Source of the DNA: an uncultured Bacteroidales bacterium
GTDB lineage: Bacteria; Bacteroidota; Bacteroidia; Bacteroidales; UBA932
NCBI GenBank assembly: GCA_946415345.1
Contig: CAMKRY010000007.1
Span: 1-35,540 of the forward strand
Direction of reading: 5' to 3'
DNA length: 35,540 bases
Positions within the stretch are counted from its first letter, which is position 1; every line of letters starts with the position of its first letter. The position numbers and the translations under genes were made by a program. Below are positions 1-8,459 of this stretch, one piece after another. A model generated the notes under the pieces. It had not been told where the DNA came from. It ran no database searches and saw only the letters and a program-made list of their open reading frames with translations.

Positions 1-2593
1 GTTTGTCAAGCGCCGCCGGAAGGGTCGAGCAGTCACGGCCGCCGGCCGTGGCGAGACCGGGCTGTCCACCGCCGCCGCCCTGGATGAGCTTCGCGGCCTC
101 ACGGATGTCCTTGCCGGCATTCTTACCCTTTGCGACGAGATCGTTGGAGTACATGAGCACGAGGTTCGGCTTGGCGTCATAGGCGAATGCCGCGGCGAGC
201 ACGAGATTCTCGGCCTTCTTCTGCAGCAGCAGCGCCATGTTGCGGGCCATGCCCGGGTCGACGCTGTGGTCGAAGCGGACCACGCGGACGCCGTTCACCT
301 CGACGGCGGTCTGGTAGAGCTTCTCCGCCAGCTGCGCGGCCTTTTCGGCGGCGGCGGCTTCGAGCTGCTTGCGGGCCTCGGCATTCTCGTCGACGAGTTT
401 CTTGATGGCACCGGCGAGGTCCGGAACGTTGTTGAACAGGCTGCGGATGCCCTTGATCATCTGCTCCGTCTGGCGGATCATTTCCTCGGCGGCCTCACCG
501 GTCACGGCCTCGATGCGGCGGACACCGGCGGCGACGGCGCTCTCGGCCACCACCTTGAAGTAACCGATGGTGCCCGTGGCGCGGGTATGGGTACCGCCGC
601 AGAGCTCGACGCTGTCGCCGAAACGGACCACGCGGACCACGTCGCCGTATTTCTCACCGAAGAGGGCCATGGCGCCCATGCCGCGGGCTTCCTCCATCGT
701 CGCATCGCGCTTCTCGCAAAGCGGATAATCGGCGCGGATCAACTCGTTGACGCGACGCTCGACCTTTTCCATCTCCTCGTCGGTCACTTTCTGGAAGTGC
801 GAGAAGTCGAAGCGGAAATAGCCGTCGCAGACATAGGACCCCTTCTGCTCCACGTGGCTGCCGAGGGTCTCGCGCAGGGCCTGGTGCAGGAGGTGGGTCG
901 CCGTATGGTTGTTCATGATGTTCTGCCGGCGGGCGCCGTCGACGCTCAGCGTAAACGCGGATGAGCTGTCGGCCGGGAAGCGCTCGGCCAGATGGATCGT
1001 CAGGTTGTTCTCCTTGACGGTGTTGAGGATGCGGATCTGCTCGCCGGACGCGCTCTCGATGACGCCGGTATCACCGACCTGGCCGCCCATTTCGGCATAG
1101 AAGGGCGTGCGGTCGAAAACGAGCTGGAAGTATTCCTTGTTCTTCTGCTTGACGGTGCGCTGGCGCAGGAGACGGGCGCCTTCCACACGGAGGGTGTCAT
1201 AGCCTTCAAACACCACTTCCTCCCCCTCGACGAAGGTCTCCCAGTCGCCGAATTCGTTGGCCGTGGCGTTGCGGGCGCGCTCTTTCTGCTTCTGGAGCTC
1301 GACATTGAAGCCCTCGAGGTCGACGGTGTAGCCCGCCTCTGTGGCGATCAGCTCGGTCAGGTCGATCGGGAAGCCGTAAGTATCATAAAGGACGAAGGCG
1401 TCGACGCCGGAAACTCTCTTCGTGTCGGCGGCCTTGGCCATGTGGTCTTCGAGCATATGGATGCCCTTGTCGAGGGTCTTGAGGAAGGCATTTTCCTCCT
1501 CGCGGATGACGTTCTCGATCAGCTTCTGCTGGGCCGGGAGCTCGGGATAGGCCTCGCCCATGTCGGCGACCAGCTGGGGAATCAGACGGCAGAGGAACGG
1601 CTCGTCGAAGCCGAGGAAGGTGTAGCCGTAGCGGACGGCGCGGCGGAGGATGCGGCGGATCACGTAGCCGGCCTTCACGTTGGACGGCAACTGGCCGTCG
1701 GCGATGGAGAAGGCGATGGCGCGGACATGGTCGGCGATGACGCGCATCGCGACCTCGACGTTGCCGCCCTCGGCATATTTGTGGCCGCTGAACGCCTCGA
1801 CCTGGCCGATCAGGCCGCTGAAGACGTCGGTCTCATAATTGGACTTCTTGTTCTGGAGGATCATGCAGAGGCGCTCGAAACCCATGCCGGTGTCGATGCT
1901 CTTGGCGGGCAGCGGCTCGAGGTGGCCGTCGGCCTTGCGGTTGTACTGCATGAACACGAGGTTCCAGATTTCGATGACCTCGTCGTTGTCCGTATTGACC
2001 AGCTCGCGGCCGGGAATCTTGGCGATCTCCTCGTCGCTGCGGAGGTCGATGTGGATCTCCGAGCAGGGGCCGCAGGGGCCCGTGTCGCCCATTTCCCAGA
2101 AATTGTCGTGCTTGTTGCCGGTGAGGATATGGTCCGCCGGAAGATGCTTCATCCAGGCCTTCTGTGCCTCGGTGTCGAGCTCGGTACCCTCCTCGGGGCA
2201 GCCCTCGAAGACCGTCGCATAGAGCTTGGTCTTGTCGATCCTGTACACCTCGGTCAGCAGCTCCCAGGCCCAGTCGATGGCCTCGGTCTTGAAATAGTCA
2301 CCGAAGCTCCAGTTGCCGAGCATCTCGAACATCGTATGGTGACGGCCGTCGTGACCCACGGCCTCGAGGTCGTTGTGCTTGCCGCTCACGCGGAGGCACT
2401 TCTGGCTATCGGTCGCCCGGGGGAACTTGGGGGCGGCGTTGCCGAGAAAAATATCCTTGAACTGGTTCATTCCTGCGTTCGTGAACATCAGGGTCGGGTC
2501 GTTCTTGATCACCATCGGAGCGGAAGGGACGACGGTATGGCCCTTGGAAGCGAAGAATTCCAGATACTTCTGACGAATTTCCTTTGCAGTCAT
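1..2593 (-). CDS. alaS: Alanyl-tRNA synthetase (3' end cut by the window edge)
   Basis: Charges tRNA-Ala with alanine in the cytoplasm. Translated leftward from the ATG at 2593 the frame stays open to the window edge, giving 864 residues of a protein usually near 870-880, so only the last few residues are missing. Seen: the class II catalytic domain at the N-terminus, the conserved stretch around [13 protein letters not shown], the editing-domain zinc motif HTATH at residues 563-567 and the CGGTH motif near residue 664, which match the metal-binding His/Cys positions of the family. A Gly-rich segment ([10 protein letters not shown]) near the end belongs to the C-Ala/DHHA1 region. It is divergent from the M23 gene at 2715, with 121 bases between the two starts. 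The long antisense frame across this gene is not a gene. Confidence 0.97.
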   Translation of the reverse strand, partial: MTAKEIRQKYLEFFASKGHTVVPSAPMVIKNDPTLMFTNAGMNQFKDIFLGNAAPKFPRATDSQKCLRVSGKHNDLEAVGHDGRHHTMFEMLGNWSFGDYFKTEAIDWAWELLTEVYRIDKTKLYATVFEGCPEEGTELDTEAQKAWMKHLPADHILTGNKHDNFWEMGDTGPCGPCSEIHIDLRSDEEIAKIPGRELVNTDNDEVIEIWNLVFMQYNRKADGHLEPLPAKSIDTGMGFERLCMILQNKKSNYETDVFSGLIGQVEAFSGHKYAEGGNVEVAMRVIADHVRAIAFSIADGQLPSNVKAGYVIRRILRRAVRYGYTFLGFDEPFLCRLIPQLVADMGEAYPELPAQQKLIENVIREEENAFLKTLDKGIHMLEDHMAKAADTKRVSGVDAFVLYDTYGFPIDLTELIATEAGYTVDLEGFNVELQKQKERARNATANEFGDWETFVEGEEVVFEGYDTLRVEGARLLRQRTVKQKNKEYFQLVFDRTPFYAEMGGQVGDTGVIESASGEQIRILNTVKENNLTIHLAERFPADSSSAFTLSVDGARRQNIMNNHTATHLLHQALRETLGSHVEQKGSYVCDGYFRFDFSHFQKVTDEEMEKVERRVNELIRADYPLCEKRDATMEEARGMGAMALFGEKYGDVVRVVRFGDSVELCGGTHTRATGTIGYFKVVAESAVAAGVRRIEAVTGEAAEEMIRQTEQMIKGIRSLFNNVPDLAGAIKKLVDENAEARKQLEAAAAEKAAQLAEKLYQTAVEVNGVRVVRFDHSVDPGMARNMALLLQKKAENLVLAAAFAYDAKPNLVLMYSNDLVAKGKNAGKDIREAAKLIQGGGGGQPGLATAGGRDCSTLPAALDK

Positions 2594-2618
2594 ATTGAAA
2601 ACAAATTACAATAACTTG

Positions 2619-2626
2619 CAAAATTA
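2619..2626 (-). promoter_or_regulatory. Putative -7 promoter element of alaS
   Basis: On the minus strand this reads TAATTTTG, an exact match to the Bacteroidetes TAnnTTTG -7 element, in an AT-rich stretch. It would give a leader of roughly 20 bases before the alaS ATG at 2593. No convincing TTG -33 box was found at the expected spacing. Confidence 0.5.
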
Positions 2627-2698
2627 CAAAGAATCTGCGAAAAATCCTTGCGCCGGCACGTAATTGGCAAAAAAGCGCCGGGTTTGCGACTTTTTTGT

Positions 2699-2706
2699 TA
2701 TATTTG
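2699..2706 (+). promoter_or_regulatory. Putative -7 promoter element of the M23 operon
   Basis: TATATTTG matches TAnnTTTG and lies between the divergent alaS and M23 genes. It argues against the upstream in-frame TTG at 2664 as a start, because the promoter would then be inside the gene. It sits only 8 bases before the ATG at 2715, so the mRNA would be nearly leaderless; this closeness lowers confidence. Confidence 0.4.
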
Positions 2707-2714
2707 TTGGTTAC

Positions 2715-3674
2715 ATGGAGAAGCGGAAACAAAAAAGAACCCGGAGGCTGGTCTCCCTGCTGCTGATGCTCGGCGGCGGGATCGGTCTGTTCTTCCTGTA
2801 CTTCTGGGTTTACACCGCCAAACTGGGTTACGACCTGCCCGGCACAATCCTCCGCCGGCAGAAGAACGCCGAACTGACCGCCAAGGTCAACAGTATCAGT
2901 CTCCGCCTCCACCAGGAGGAGGAGATTCTGGACGGTCTCAAGCTTCGCGACGAGACGATTTACCGTTCCCTCTTCGACCTCCCGTCCATCCCCGACGAGC
3001 GCCGCAAGGAAGGCATTCTCTCCGAGAGTGAGCGCTATCCCGAGCTCAAGGGCGCCGACCGCGCCGGATTGCTCCGCCGGACAGCCCTGCTGCTGGACCG
3101 CGTCGAAAAGGAAACCTACATCCAGAGCCGTTCCTTCGAGGAAGTGGCCGACATCGCCCGCATTTCCGGCGACATGGCATCCTGCATTCCCGCCATCCCC
3201 CCAATCATCCCCGATCCCACGACCTACAACCTTTCCAGCCCCTTCGGCTACCGGCGCGACCCCCTCAACGGCTCAACCCGCATGCACAAGGGCATGGACT
3301 TCGCCTGCAAGCCCGGCAATCCGATCTTCGCCACCGGCGACGGCGTCGTCGAGAGCCTGACCTTCGAGCACAAGGGCTACGGCCTCTCGGTGGTCATCGA
3401 TCACGGTTTCGGCTACAAGACCCGCTACGCCCACATGAGCATCATCAGCGTCGCCGAGGGCATGAAGGTCCGCCGCGGGGACCACATCGGCCAGTCCGGC
3501 AAGAGCGGCCGCATCTCCGGTCCCCACCTCCACTACGAAGTCTACTACCACGACCACGCGGTCAACCCGTATAATTACATGGACCTCCACATGGACCTCG
3601 ACGAATACCGCAAGCTGATCCAGTCGCGGAAAGAGGACTCCAAGGCCATCCTGGGGACCCCGAAAAAGAAATAA
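2715..3674 (+). CDS. M23 family (LytM-type) peptidoglycan endopeptidase, membrane-anchored
   Basis: Predicted zinc metallopeptidase cutting peptidoglycan cross-bridges or stem peptides in the periplasm. A basic N-terminus is followed by one membrane segment (about residues 12-34), a coiled region, and a C-terminal LytM domain. All metal and catalytic positions are present: H191 and D195 in HKGMD, H240 in YAHM, and H271/H273 in HLHYEV. I start at ATG 2715 (319 aa): the in-frame TTG at 2664 adds 17 residues overlapping a promoter-like element, whereas this start gives a short basic tail before the membrane helix, as in the next gene. It is the first gene of a rightward cluster; the next M23 gene starts 3 bases after its stop and is a paralogue (compare LRDETIYRSLF with VRDHAIYQDIF). 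Confidence 0.9.
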   Translation: MEKRKQKRTRRLVSLLLMLGGGIGLFFLYFWVYTAKLGYDLPGTILRRQKNAELTAKVNSISLRLHQEEEILDGLKLRDETIYRSLFDLPSIPDERRKEGILSESERYPELKGADRAGLLRRTALLLDRVEKETYIQSRSFEEVADIARISGDMASCIPAIPPIIPDPTTYNLSSPFGYRRDPLNGSTRMHKGMDFACKPGNPIFATGDGVVESLTFEHKGYGLSVVIDHGFGYKTRYAHMSIISVAEGMKVRRGDHIGQSGKSGRISGPHLHYEVYYHDHAVNPYNYMDLHMDLDEYRKLIQSRKEDSKAILGTPKKK

Positions 3675-3677
3675 GCC

Positions 3678-4598
3678 ATGGCGGAAAAGAGAGAACATAC
3701 CCGCGCGGGATGCATCCTCCGCAGGACGCTGGGAATCCTTCTCGGCAGCCTGTCCGTGTCGCTCGTGGTGACGGGACTTTTCGTCTGGCTGATCCGCACC
3801 GACGAGGACCGCATCCTCCGCCGCGAGAACAAACAGCTCGCCACCCAGTACGAGACCTTGCGCCAGCGCGAGCAGCGCGTCAGCAACGCCGTCGGCTACC
3901 TCCAGGTGCGGGACCATGCCATCTACCAGGACATTTTCTACGCCGACGCCCCGTCGCTCGAGATGTACCGCAGCGACGATTTCCTCGCCGCCATCGACAC
4001 CCTCCCCCAGGGCGACCTGATCCTCCATACCGCCCGCAAAGCCGACCGCCTTCTCGCGGACGCCGACGTCATCGAAGCCAACTTCCGGGAAATCGCCCGG
4101 CTCATTGACCGGGGCCGCGACACCCTGCCGCCGATGTCCATCCCCGTCGAGGGCCTGAGCTACACCCAGGTCGGCGCCTCGCTCGGCGAACGCATGAGCC
4201 CGCTGCTGAAAGTCGGCCTGAACCACACCGGACTCGACCTCATCGCCCCGCAGGACACCCCCGTCACCGCCGCAGCAGCCGGCACGGTCACCCGGGCCGA
4301 CAAGACGGGCAAGACCCTCGGCAACACCGTGGAAATCAGCCACCCAGGCGGCTGGAAGACCCGTTACCGCTGCCTCGGTGAAATCACCGTCAGCCAGGGC
4401 CAGCACGTCTCCCGCGGCCAGATTATCGGCACCGTCGGCATGAGCGGCAATGCCTTCGCCCCGCACCTCCACTACGAGGTCGTCCGGCGGGATACCCTCC
4501 TTCTCGACCCCGTCAGCTGCCTGTTCGCGACCGTCAACCCTACCGAATACATGAATATGCTCTATATGTCGGCTCACACCGGCCAATCCCTCGACTAG
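3678..4598 (+). CDS. M23/LytM-domain protein, paralogue with a degenerate active site
   Basis: 306-aa tandem paralogue of the preceding gene, with an N-terminal membrane segment (about residues 15-40), a coiled region and a C-terminal LytM domain. The zinc ligands H183 and D187 (HTGLD) and the HLH pair H263/H265 are kept, but the middle catalytic His, found in the neighbour as YAHM, is replaced: the aligned segment reads RYRCLGEI, with Cys232 in the His position. In the M23 family this His supports catalysis, so the protein may be inactive or altered. Degenerate LytM proteins such as EnvC and NlpD activate cell-wall amidases, so a regulatory role is possible; that is inference. It starts 3 bases after the previous stop and is followed 5 bases later by the MerR-type gene. 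Confidence 0.88.
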   Translation: MAEKREHTRAGCILRRTLGILLGSLSVSLVVTGLFVWLIRTDEDRILRRENKQLATQYETLRQREQRVSNAVGYLQVRDHAIYQDIFYADAPSLEMYRSDDFLAAIDTLPQGDLILHTARKADRLLADADVIEANFREIARLIDRGRDTLPPMSIPVEGLSYTQVGASLGERMSPLLKVGLNHTGLDLIAPQDTPVTAAAAGTVTRADKTGKTLGNTVEISHPGGWKTRYRCLGEITVSQGQHVSRGQIIGTVGMSGNAFAPHLHYEVVRRDTLLLDPVSCLFATVNPTEYMNMLYMSAHTGQSLD

Positions 4599-4603
4599 AA
4601 GAC

Positions 4604-4921
4604 ATGGAAAAATTGTTCTACAGCATCAGCGAAACCGCCGAACTTCTCGGCGAATCCGTTTCTGCCATCCGGTTCTGGTCCAACCAGTTCCCGAAGTTCG
4701 TCAAGCCCCAGCGCAACGCCAAGGGCAACCGCCAGTACACCGCCGCCGACATCGAGGCCCTCAAGCAGATCAAGCTCCTCGTCAAGGACGGCGGCATGAC
4801 GCTCGAGGGAGCGAACAAGCGCCTGACGGCCGAGAAGAACCTCGTCGCCAAGAGAGCCAAGGCCCTGGAATCCCTGAAATCCATCCGCAAAGAACTGGAA
4901 GCCGTCCGCAAATCGCTATGA
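4604..4921 (+). CDS. MerR-type HTH transcriptional regulator
   Basis: 105-aa protein with an N-terminal winged-HTH of the MerR type (about residues 4-70: SISETAELLGESVSAIRFW, then a wing rich in N, R and Y), followed by a short helical tail (KRAKALESLKSIRKELEAV) suited to dimerisation. No effector-binding domain is present, so it is at the short end of the family. It starts 5 bases after the second M23 gene, and its TGA overlaps the ATG of the NIF3-like gene (ATGA, 4918-4921), pointing to one transcript and translational coupling. Target genes cannot be read from the sequence. Confidence 0.85.
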   Translation: MEKLFYSISETAELLGESVSAIRFWSNQFPKFVKPQRNAKGNRQYTAADIEALKQIKLLVKDGGMTLEGANKRLTAEKNLVAKRAKALESLKSIRKELEAVRKSL

Positions 4922-5697
4922 TCAAGGTAAAAGACATCACCGCCGCCATCGAGGCGTTCGCGCCCCTCAGTGTCCAGGAGAGCTGGGACAACAGCGGCCT
5001 TCTCATCGGCAGCCCGGAGGACACGGTCCACGGCGTCCTCATCGGTTTTGACTGCACCCCGGAGCTGGTCGACGAAGCCGCCGCCGGCGGATACGACCTC
5101 ATCGTCACGCACCATCCCCTCATCTTCAAGGGCCTGCGCCGCATCTCCCCGGAGGATCCCGACGGACTGGCCGTGCTGAAAGCCATCCGCGCCGGCATCG
5201 CCGTCTATGCGACCCACACCGCCTCCGACAAGGTCCTGGAGGGCGTCAGCGGCATTTTCGCCGGCAAACTGGGCCTGCAGGATGTCCGCATCCTCGAGCC
5301 GGATGCCGACGGCGAGCATGGCCTCGGCGTGATCGGCCGCTTCCCCGTGCCCCATACTTTCACCGAAATCCGTCATCTGCTGAAAAAGGATTGCGGTGTC
5401 CGCTGCATCCGCTCCTCGAAACCCCTCCACACCGGCATCCAGACCGTCGCCATCTGCGGCGGATCGGGCGGATCCTTGATCGGAGCGGCCCGCAGGGCCG
5501 GTGCCGACCTCTACATCAGCGCCGACATCTCCTACCACAATTTCTTCACTCCCCACGGCTTCATGCTGATGGACATCGGCCATTTCGAGAGCGAAATCGG
5601 CATCACGGAGATATTATTTACCTTAATTAAGAAAAATTTTCCTACCTTTGCAGTTCGCATCAGCGAGAAGCTGAATAACCCGGTTATTTATTACTAA
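4918..5697 (+). CDS. NIF3-like dinuclear metal-centre protein (YbgI/YqfO family)
   Basis: 259-aa NIF3 superfamily protein. These form hexameric toroids with a two-metal site; the family has been linked to GTP cyclohydrolase I type 2 and other hydrolase activities, but the role is unsettled. Seen: the N-terminal ESWDNSGLLIG motif, THHPLIF with H65/H66, THTASD with H100/D104, and DIGHFESE with H222/E226, the usual metal ligands. It lacks the roughly 100-residue insert of longer YqfO-type members, so it has the compact form. Its start overlaps the MerR gene by four bases. The last 30 codons are unusually AT-rich and contain a promoter-like element for the next gene. Confidence 0.92.
   Translation: MIKVKDITAAIEAFAPLSVQESWDNSGLLIGSPEDTVHGVLIGFDCTPELVDEAAAGGYDLIVTHHPLIFKGLRRISPEDPDGLAVLKAIRAGIAVYATHTASDKVLEGVSGIFAGKLGLQDVRILEPDADGEHGLGVIGRFPVPHTFTEIRHLLKKDCGVRCIRSSKPLHTGIQTVAICGGSGGSLIGAARRAGADLYISADISYHNFFTPHGFMLMDIGHFESEIGITEILFTLIKKNFPTFAVRISEKLNNPVIYY
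5643..5650 (+). promoter_or_regulatory. Putative -7 promoter element inside the NIF3-like gene
   Basis: TACCTTTG matches TAnnTTTG and lies in the codons for FPTFAV near the end of the NIF3-like gene, in an AT-rich patch (about 5611-5660) that contrasts with the GC-rich surroundings. It would give a leader of about 50 bases before the ATG at 5706. No clear -33 TTG box is visible. Confidence 0.5.
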
Positions 5698-5705
5698 GCA
5701 ACGAT

Positions 5706-6512
5706 ATGGCTAAGAAAATCAAGAAAGTCGAGACCCCGATTGACAACAGGGAAACTTTCGTCTCCCTCCGTAAGAGTTTTGCCGATTCCGACCTTTCCGT
5801 AGAAGAGAAGCTCAAGACCCTCTATGAGCTCCAGAAGGCCGATTCCGAGATCGACAAGATCCTCCAGCTCCGCGGTGAGCTGCCGATGGAAGTCGCGGCC
5901 CTCGAGGAAGAGATCGCCCGCCTGAAAGGCAAGATTGCCGAGCGCACGACGGAGATCGAGAACATGAACATGACCATCGCCGACAGCAAGCAGAAGATGC
6001 TCGAAGATGAGGAGCAGATTGCCAAGTACCAGCAGCAGCTCGGCGGCATCTCCAACAGCCGCGAGTACGACTCCATCGAAAAGGAGATCGAGAACCTCAA
6101 CCTCCTCAAGCAGATTGCCGAGAAGGTGTCGACCGAGGCCAAGCAGAAGATCCTCGTCGCCAAGGGTGACATCGAAGGCATCAAGGACCGTATCACGATC
6201 TGCACCGACGACCTCAACATCAAGAAAGAGGAGCTCGCCACGATCGTCGAGTCCACCTCCAAGGAAGAGGAGCAGCTCATGGCTGTCCGCGAGGCCTGTG
6301 CTGCCAAGATCGATGCCCGTACGATGAGCGCCTACGAGCGCATCCGCCAGAGCGTCAACAACCACCTCGCCGTGGTCAGCGTCGTCGGCGGTGCCTGCGG
6401 CGGCTGCTTCAACAAGATCACCCCGCAGCGCCTGATCGACATCGCGGGTGGCAAGAAACTCGTCATCTGCGAGCACTGCGGCCGCATCATCATCAATCCG
6501 GACGCCGAATAA
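5706..6512 (+). CDS. Coiled-coil protein with C4 zinc ribbon (DUF164/zf-RING_7 type)
   Basis: 268-aa cytoplasmic protein. After a charged N-terminus, about residues 40-190 form a long coiled coil rich in E, K, L and I. A C-terminal zinc ribbon follows with C231-x2-C234 (ACGGC) and C255-x2-C258 (ICEHCG). This is the architecture of the DUF164 family, which includes HP0958/FlgZ of Helicobacter, although no flagellar genes are present here; the usual proposal is a nucleic-acid or protein-binding adaptor. It starts 8 bases after the NIF3-like gene, and a promoter-like element in that gene may serve it. Exact function unknown. Confidence 0.88.
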   Translation: MAKKIKKVETPIDNRETFVSLRKSFADSDLSVEEKLKTLYELQKADSEIDKILQLRGELPMEVAALEEEIARLKGKIAERTTEIENMNMTIADSKQKMLEDEEQIAKYQQQLGGISNSREYDSIEKEIENLNLLKQIAEKVSTEAKQKILVAKGDIEGIKDRITICTDDLNIKKEELATIVESTSKEEEQLMAVREACAAKIDARTMSAYERIRQSVNNHLAVVSVVGGACGGCFNKITPQRLIDIAGGKKLVICEHCGRIIINPDAE

Positions 6513-6521
6513 TTCCCGACC

Positions 6522-8021
6522 ATGCCTGCATCCCCGAAAAAACCCGCTGTCAGCAGGAAGGAGCAGGCGGTCAACCTGGAAGCACTGGGGCTTGAGATGG
6601 GTACCAAACCCCCTCAAGCTCTTGATGTTGAAGAGGCCGTCCTCGGTGCCATGCTGATCGAGCCCTCCATCATCGACGAAGCGATGGAGGAGCTCCGCCC
6701 GTCCTGTTTCTACGACCCCGTCCACCGGATGATTTTCGAGGCGATGACCGCCCTCACCAACGAGCACGCCGCCATCGACATCATCACCGTCTCCACGAAA
6801 CTGACCGCCCTCGGCAATCTCGAGGCGATCGGCGGCCCCGTGACCCTCGTGAACCTGTCGCAGAAAATCGGCGCGGCGGCCAACATCGAGTACTACATCC
6901 GGATCCTCAAGCAGAAGAACATCCAGCGCGAGCTGATTTCCGCCTCACACCGGATCCTCAAGGATTCCTACGACGAGTCCGTCAATGTCGACGACCTCAT
7001 CGACACCGCCCAGTCGCAGATCTACGACGCCATCCAGGACAACACCCGCAAGGACGTCCAGGAAGTCGGTTCGCTGATCAACACCGCGCTGAACGACATC
7101 CAGGAAATGCAGGGCCGCACCGGTCTCAACGGTGTCCCGTCCGGTTTCCCGAGCCTCGACCGCATCACCATGGGCTGGCAGCCGTCGGACCTCATCATCC
7201 TGGCCGCCCGTCCGTCCGTCGGCAAGACGGCCTTCTCCCTCAACCTCGCCCGTAACGCCGCCGTAGATCACAACATCCCCGTCGCGGTGTTCTCGCTGGA
7301 AATGTCCGCCATCCAGCTCGTCAAGCGTCTTATGACCTCCGAGTCCGGCCTCCCGGCCGACAAGATCAAGGGCGGCGTGCCGCTGGAGACCTACGAATGG
7401 CAGCAGCTCGAAATGACGCTGTCGAACCTCTCCAAGGCGCCCCTCTACATCGACGACACCCCGAGCCTCCCGCTGACCGAGTTCCGTTCGAAGGCCAAGC
7501 GCCTCGTCAAGCAGAAAAAGGTCCGCCTGATCATCGTGGACTACCTCCAGCTGATGCAGGGCCCCGCCGACCTTCGCGGCATGCGCGAGCAGGAAGTCGC
7601 GGCGATCTCCCGTTCCCTCAAGGCGACCGCCAAGGAACTGAACGTCCCGATCATCGCCCTCTCCCAGCTCTCCCGCCAGGCCGTCCAGCGCGAAAAAGGC
7701 AACGGCAAGCCGATGCTCAGCGACCTCCGCGAGTCCGGCTCCATCGAGCAGGACGCCGATATGGTCCTCTTCATCCACCGTCCGGACTTCCTCGGCCTGT
7801 CCGAGACCCCGGAGGGAAGGGAGACGACCTATATCATCATCGCCAAGCACCGTAACGGCGAGACCGGCGAGCTGCCGATGCGCTTCAAGGCGGAGCGCGT
7901 CAAGTTCGTCGAGAACGAGGAGACGCTCACGAGCGAATACAAGGCCTCGGCCATGAACAACGACCTCGGGGCGCCGGTTTCCTTCCCGGATGACGGACCT
8001 TACAACAACCCCGACTTCTAA
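6522..8021 (+). CDS. dnaB: Replicative DNA helicase DnaB
   Basis: 499-aa hexameric 5'-3' helicase that unwinds DNA at the replication fork and binds primase. Seen: the N-terminal DnaB domain (PPQALDVEEAVLGAML onward, about residues 28-130), a linker, and the RecA-like C-terminal domain with Walker A RPSVGKTAFS (K235), Walker B LIIVDYLQLM, and the conserved QLSRQAVQRE and DLRESGSIEQDADMV segments. Length fits the family and there is no intein. It begins 9 bases after the zinc-ribbon gene; its TAA overlaps the next ATG by one base. Confidence 0.97.
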   Translation: MPASPKKPAVSRKEQAVNLEALGLEMGTKPPQALDVEEAVLGAMLIEPSIIDEAMEELRPSCFYDPVHRMIFEAMTALTNEHAAIDIITVSTKLTALGNLEAIGGPVTLVNLSQKIGAAANIEYYIRILKQKNIQRELISASHRILKDSYDESVNVDDLIDTAQSQIYDAIQDNTRKDVQEVGSLINTALNDIQEMQGRTGLNGVPSGFPSLDRITMGWQPSDLIILAARPSVGKTAFSLNLARNAAVDHNIPVAVFSLEMSAIQLVKRLMTSESGLPADKIKGGVPLETYEWQQLEMTLSNLSKAPLYIDDTPSLPLTEFRSKAKRLVKQKKVRLIIVDYLQLMQGPADLRGMREQEVAAISRSLKATAKELNVPIIALSQLSRQAVQREKGNGKPMLSDLRESGSIEQDADMVLFIHRPDFLGLSETPEGRETTYIIIAKHRNGETGELPMRFKAERVKFVENEETLTSEYKASAMNNDLGAPVSFPDDGPYNNPDF

Positions 8022-8431
8022 TGGCCGAACAGATCGTACACCCCGGAAAAGTCACGGCCGTGACCCCGCAGATGCTGACCGTGGGCTTCACCGCCAGCGC
8101 CGCCTGCGGAAGCTGCCGCGCCGCCGGGCTCTGTACGATGGCTGAAAGGAAAGAAAAGACGGTCGAGGTCCCCAATATCTACGGCTCCCGCTACCAGGTG
8201 GGCGACGAGGTGGAGGTGGCCTTCCGCTCGACGATGGGCCTCAAGGCCGTGTGGCTTTGTTACGCCATCCCGGTCGTGATCCTGCTCGGGATCGTCCTGG
8301 GCGCCATGGAAATGGGCCTGAACGAGCTCTGGAGCGGCCTTGCCGGCATCGGCGGGGTCGCCCTTTGGTATTTTGTGCTCTGGCTGCTGAGGGGAAAACT
8401 CAACAACCGGCACATTTTTACGCTGAAATAA
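8021..8431 (+). CDS. RseC/MucC-like SoxR-reducing system protein
   Basis: 136-aa inner-membrane protein of the RseC/MucC family. The N-terminal part carries C29, C32 and C38 (CGSCRAAGLC), the Cys cluster expected in the family, and two membrane segments follow (about residues 75-95 and 98-120). In E. coli RseC acts with the Rsx (Rnf) complex to reduce SoxR, and rseC-like genes commonly precede rnfB in Bacteroidetes. Here it lies 28 bases upstream of rnfB, which supports a role in assembling or supplying the Rnf complex rather than in SoxR reduction (inference). Its start overlaps the dnaB stop (TAATG). Confidence 0.87.
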   Translation: MAEQIVHPGKVTAVTPQMLTVGFTASAACGSCRAAGLCTMAERKEKTVEVPNIYGSRYQVGDEVEVAFRSTMGLKAVWLCYAIPVVILLGIVLGAMEMGLNELWSGLAGIGGVALWYFVLWLLRGKLNNRHIFTLK

Positions 8432-8459
8432 CAACAAACCAAAATAGCATACTGAAACC

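Noticed and set aside
992..2614. 540-codon plus-strand open frame over alaS
   Set aside because: Antisense shadow of alaS with no domain; alaS is certain from its motifs.
2664..2714. TTG start extending the first M23 gene
   Set aside because: The extension overlaps a promoter-like element and adds residues not matched by the paralogue; ATG 2715 gives a normal anchor.
3273..4586. 437-codon minus-strand open frame over the two M23 genes
   Set aside because: Antisense to two genes with clear LytM motifs.
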